The translations under genes and the position numbers were made by a program. Under the pieces are notes generated by a model. It did not search any database. It saw only the letters and a program-made list of their open reading frames with translations, and had not been told where the DNA came from. Positions 5,213 to 5,520 of a DNA stretch of 5,520 nt are shown one piece after another. This stretch comes from an uncultured Oscillospiraceae bacterium (lineage in GTDB: Bacteria > Bacillota_A > Clostridia > Oscillospirales > Oscillospiraceae): NCBI GenBank assembly GCA_900757695.1, contig CAAEOU010000157.1:1-5520 (forward strand), written 5' to 3'. The stretch's first letter is position 1, and every line of letters begins with the position of its first letter.

Positions 5213-5246
5213 AGTATATATAAAAGGAGAATTGTCAGATTGTCAT
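5213..5246 (-). promoter_or_regulatory. Candidate leftward promoter ahead of the tandem hairpins
   Basis: On the minus strand ATGACA (5246-5241, five of six -35 matches) is 18 bases from TATATA (5222-5217, four of six); TATACT overlaps it at 5218-5213. Transcription would start near 5209 and meet both hairpins and the U-tract within about 100 bases. The -35 region overlaps a short tandem repeat on the plus strand, ATTGTCAG-ATTGTCAT (5231-5246). AT-rich sequence makes false positives easy, so this is tentative. Confidence 0.3.
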
Positions 5247-5261
5247 TGAATTGAGATCTTG

Positions 5262-5420
5262 ATGATCCACCAGCCTTTCCTCCGGCGGCGGGCTGTCAGC
5301 GTATCCGGGAATATTTCCCCGGCGATCAGCATATCGCCTTCCGGTTTTTATGGCTTTATCATACAGCCGGATTATGAACTGCCCATGAACGAAGGGAAAA
5401 CAAAGTTTGAAGAGGATTAA
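5262..5420 (+). CDS. Possible 52-residue small protein, unrecognised
   Basis: ATG at 5262 opens a 52-codon frame to TAA at 5418-5420. The product starts MIHQPFLRRRAVSV, has a Ser/Ile/Gly-rich middle (ISPAISISPSGFYGFII at 18-34) and an acidic/lysine tail, NEGKTKFEED. It has no clear membrane segment or known motif. In favour: codon choice resembles the neighbours, with no TTA, CTA or TCA codons, and its TAA overlaps the TAA of the leftward Crp/Fnr gene inside one TTAA (5417-5420), a common join for convergent genes. Against: no Shine-Dalgarno lies at the right distance. The good AAAAGGAGA at 5222-5230 is about 31 bases upstream, and a TGA at 5247 in this frame separates it from the ATG. It may be a decayed gene, or chance. 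Confidence 0.25.
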   Translation: MIHQPFLRRRAVSVSGNISPAISISPSGFYGFIIQPDYELPMNEGKTKFEED

Positions 5421-5520
5421 ATGGCTTCCAGACCCGAAGGATCCAGAATGCGGATAACGCCGTAGCCGGTTCGGATCAGACCGCGCCTGGCAAAGGAACC
5501 AAGCAGACGGCTGACTGTGA
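5417..5520 (-). CDS. Crp/Fnr-family transcriptional regulator, C-terminal end (partial)
   Basis: Reading leftward from 5518, the minus strand encodes 33 residues, TVSRLLGSFARRGLIRTG then YGVIRILDPSGLEAI, and a TAA at 5419-5417. 'TVSRLLGxFxRxGLI' is the recognition helix and following turn of the Crp/Fnr winged-helix DNA-binding domain, and 'IRILDPSGLEAI' is the wing and the usual family ending. The effector domain lies outside the window, so the signal sensed (cAMP-like ligand, oxygen, redox, nitrosative stress) cannot be told. The gene converges on the asparaginase gene. The nearest clear terminator for it is the hairpin at 5125-5158, about 260 bases past its stop, which would leave an unusually long 3' region. 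Confidence 0.82.
   Translation of the reverse strand, partial: TVSRLLGSFARRGLIRTGYGVIRILDPSGLEAI

Noticed and set aside
5305..5338. Overlapping small dyads CCGGG-N8-CCCGG and GGCGAT-N6-ATCGCC, the second followed by TTCCGGTTTTTA
   Set aside because: The stems are short, compete for the same bases and lie inside the candidate small ORF; the T-run is offset from the stem. Too weak to call a terminator.
5248..5338. A 29-codon leftward ORF starting at the minus-strand ATG 5334-5332, with GGAAGG upstream
   Set aside because: Very short, Arg-rich and featureless; antisense to the better-looking plus ORF. The start site alone is not enough.
5235..5519. A leftward frame open for about 94 codons through the Crp/Fnr end and the intergenic region
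   Set aside because: It is offset from the frame that encodes the clear Crp/Fnr helix-turn-helix, has no start codon until its final few codons, and is the codon-aligned complement of the 52-codon plus ORF.

Overview
The window looks like chromosomal DNA from a GC-rich member of the Clostridia. An Oscillospiraceae-type gut anaerobe is the best guess. The guess rests on strong Shine-Dalgarno sites, heavy CTG/GAG/GGC codon use with almost no TTA, CTA or TCA codons, a long SpoIIIE-type FtsK, and a flavin 'old yellow enzyme' gene of the kind common in gut Firmicutes. This is an inference from sequence style; no marker gene fixes the genus. No mobile element, CRISPR array, tRNA or rRNA was seen.

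Layout, left to right. Positions 1-94 hold the first 31 codons of a leftward old-yellow-enzyme-like flavin oxidoreductase; the rest lies outside the window. Positions 95-384 are a divergent control region. It carries a leftward promoter with an operator-like inverted repeat and a leader hairpin for the flavoenzyme, and a rightward extended -10 promoter with a 14-bp two-part stem-loop in the leader of uppP. Three rightward genes follow: uppP (385-1212, undecaprenyl-diphosphatase), an ftsK/spoIIIE-type DNA translocase gene (1277-4087), and a cytosolic type I L-asparaginase gene (4115-5107). The gaps are only 64 and 27 bases, so they may be co-transcribed, although a small UUCG hairpin sits between uppP and ftsK. 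The stretches just before ftsK and before the asparaginase gene are almost the same sequence.

Positions 5108-5416 contain no confident gene. They hold a 14-bp hairpin whose T-rich tract lies on the minus-strand side, a second GC hairpin beside it, a possible leftward promoter (together a candidate small RNA), and a 52-codon rightward ORF of uncertain reality. From 5417 to the right edge runs the C-terminal end of a leftward Crp/Fnr-family regulator.

Functionally, uppP recycles the C55 lipid carrier for cell-wall synthesis and FtsK clears chromosomal DNA from the closing septum, so the first two genes serve envelope growth and division. The asparaginase is metabolic and appears to be a passenger in the same transcript. 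The core genes are ordinary. The less explained material lies in the leaders and the 3' intergenic region, plus two details of FtsK: an unusual recognition helix in the gamma domain and an SSB-tip-like acidic tail.
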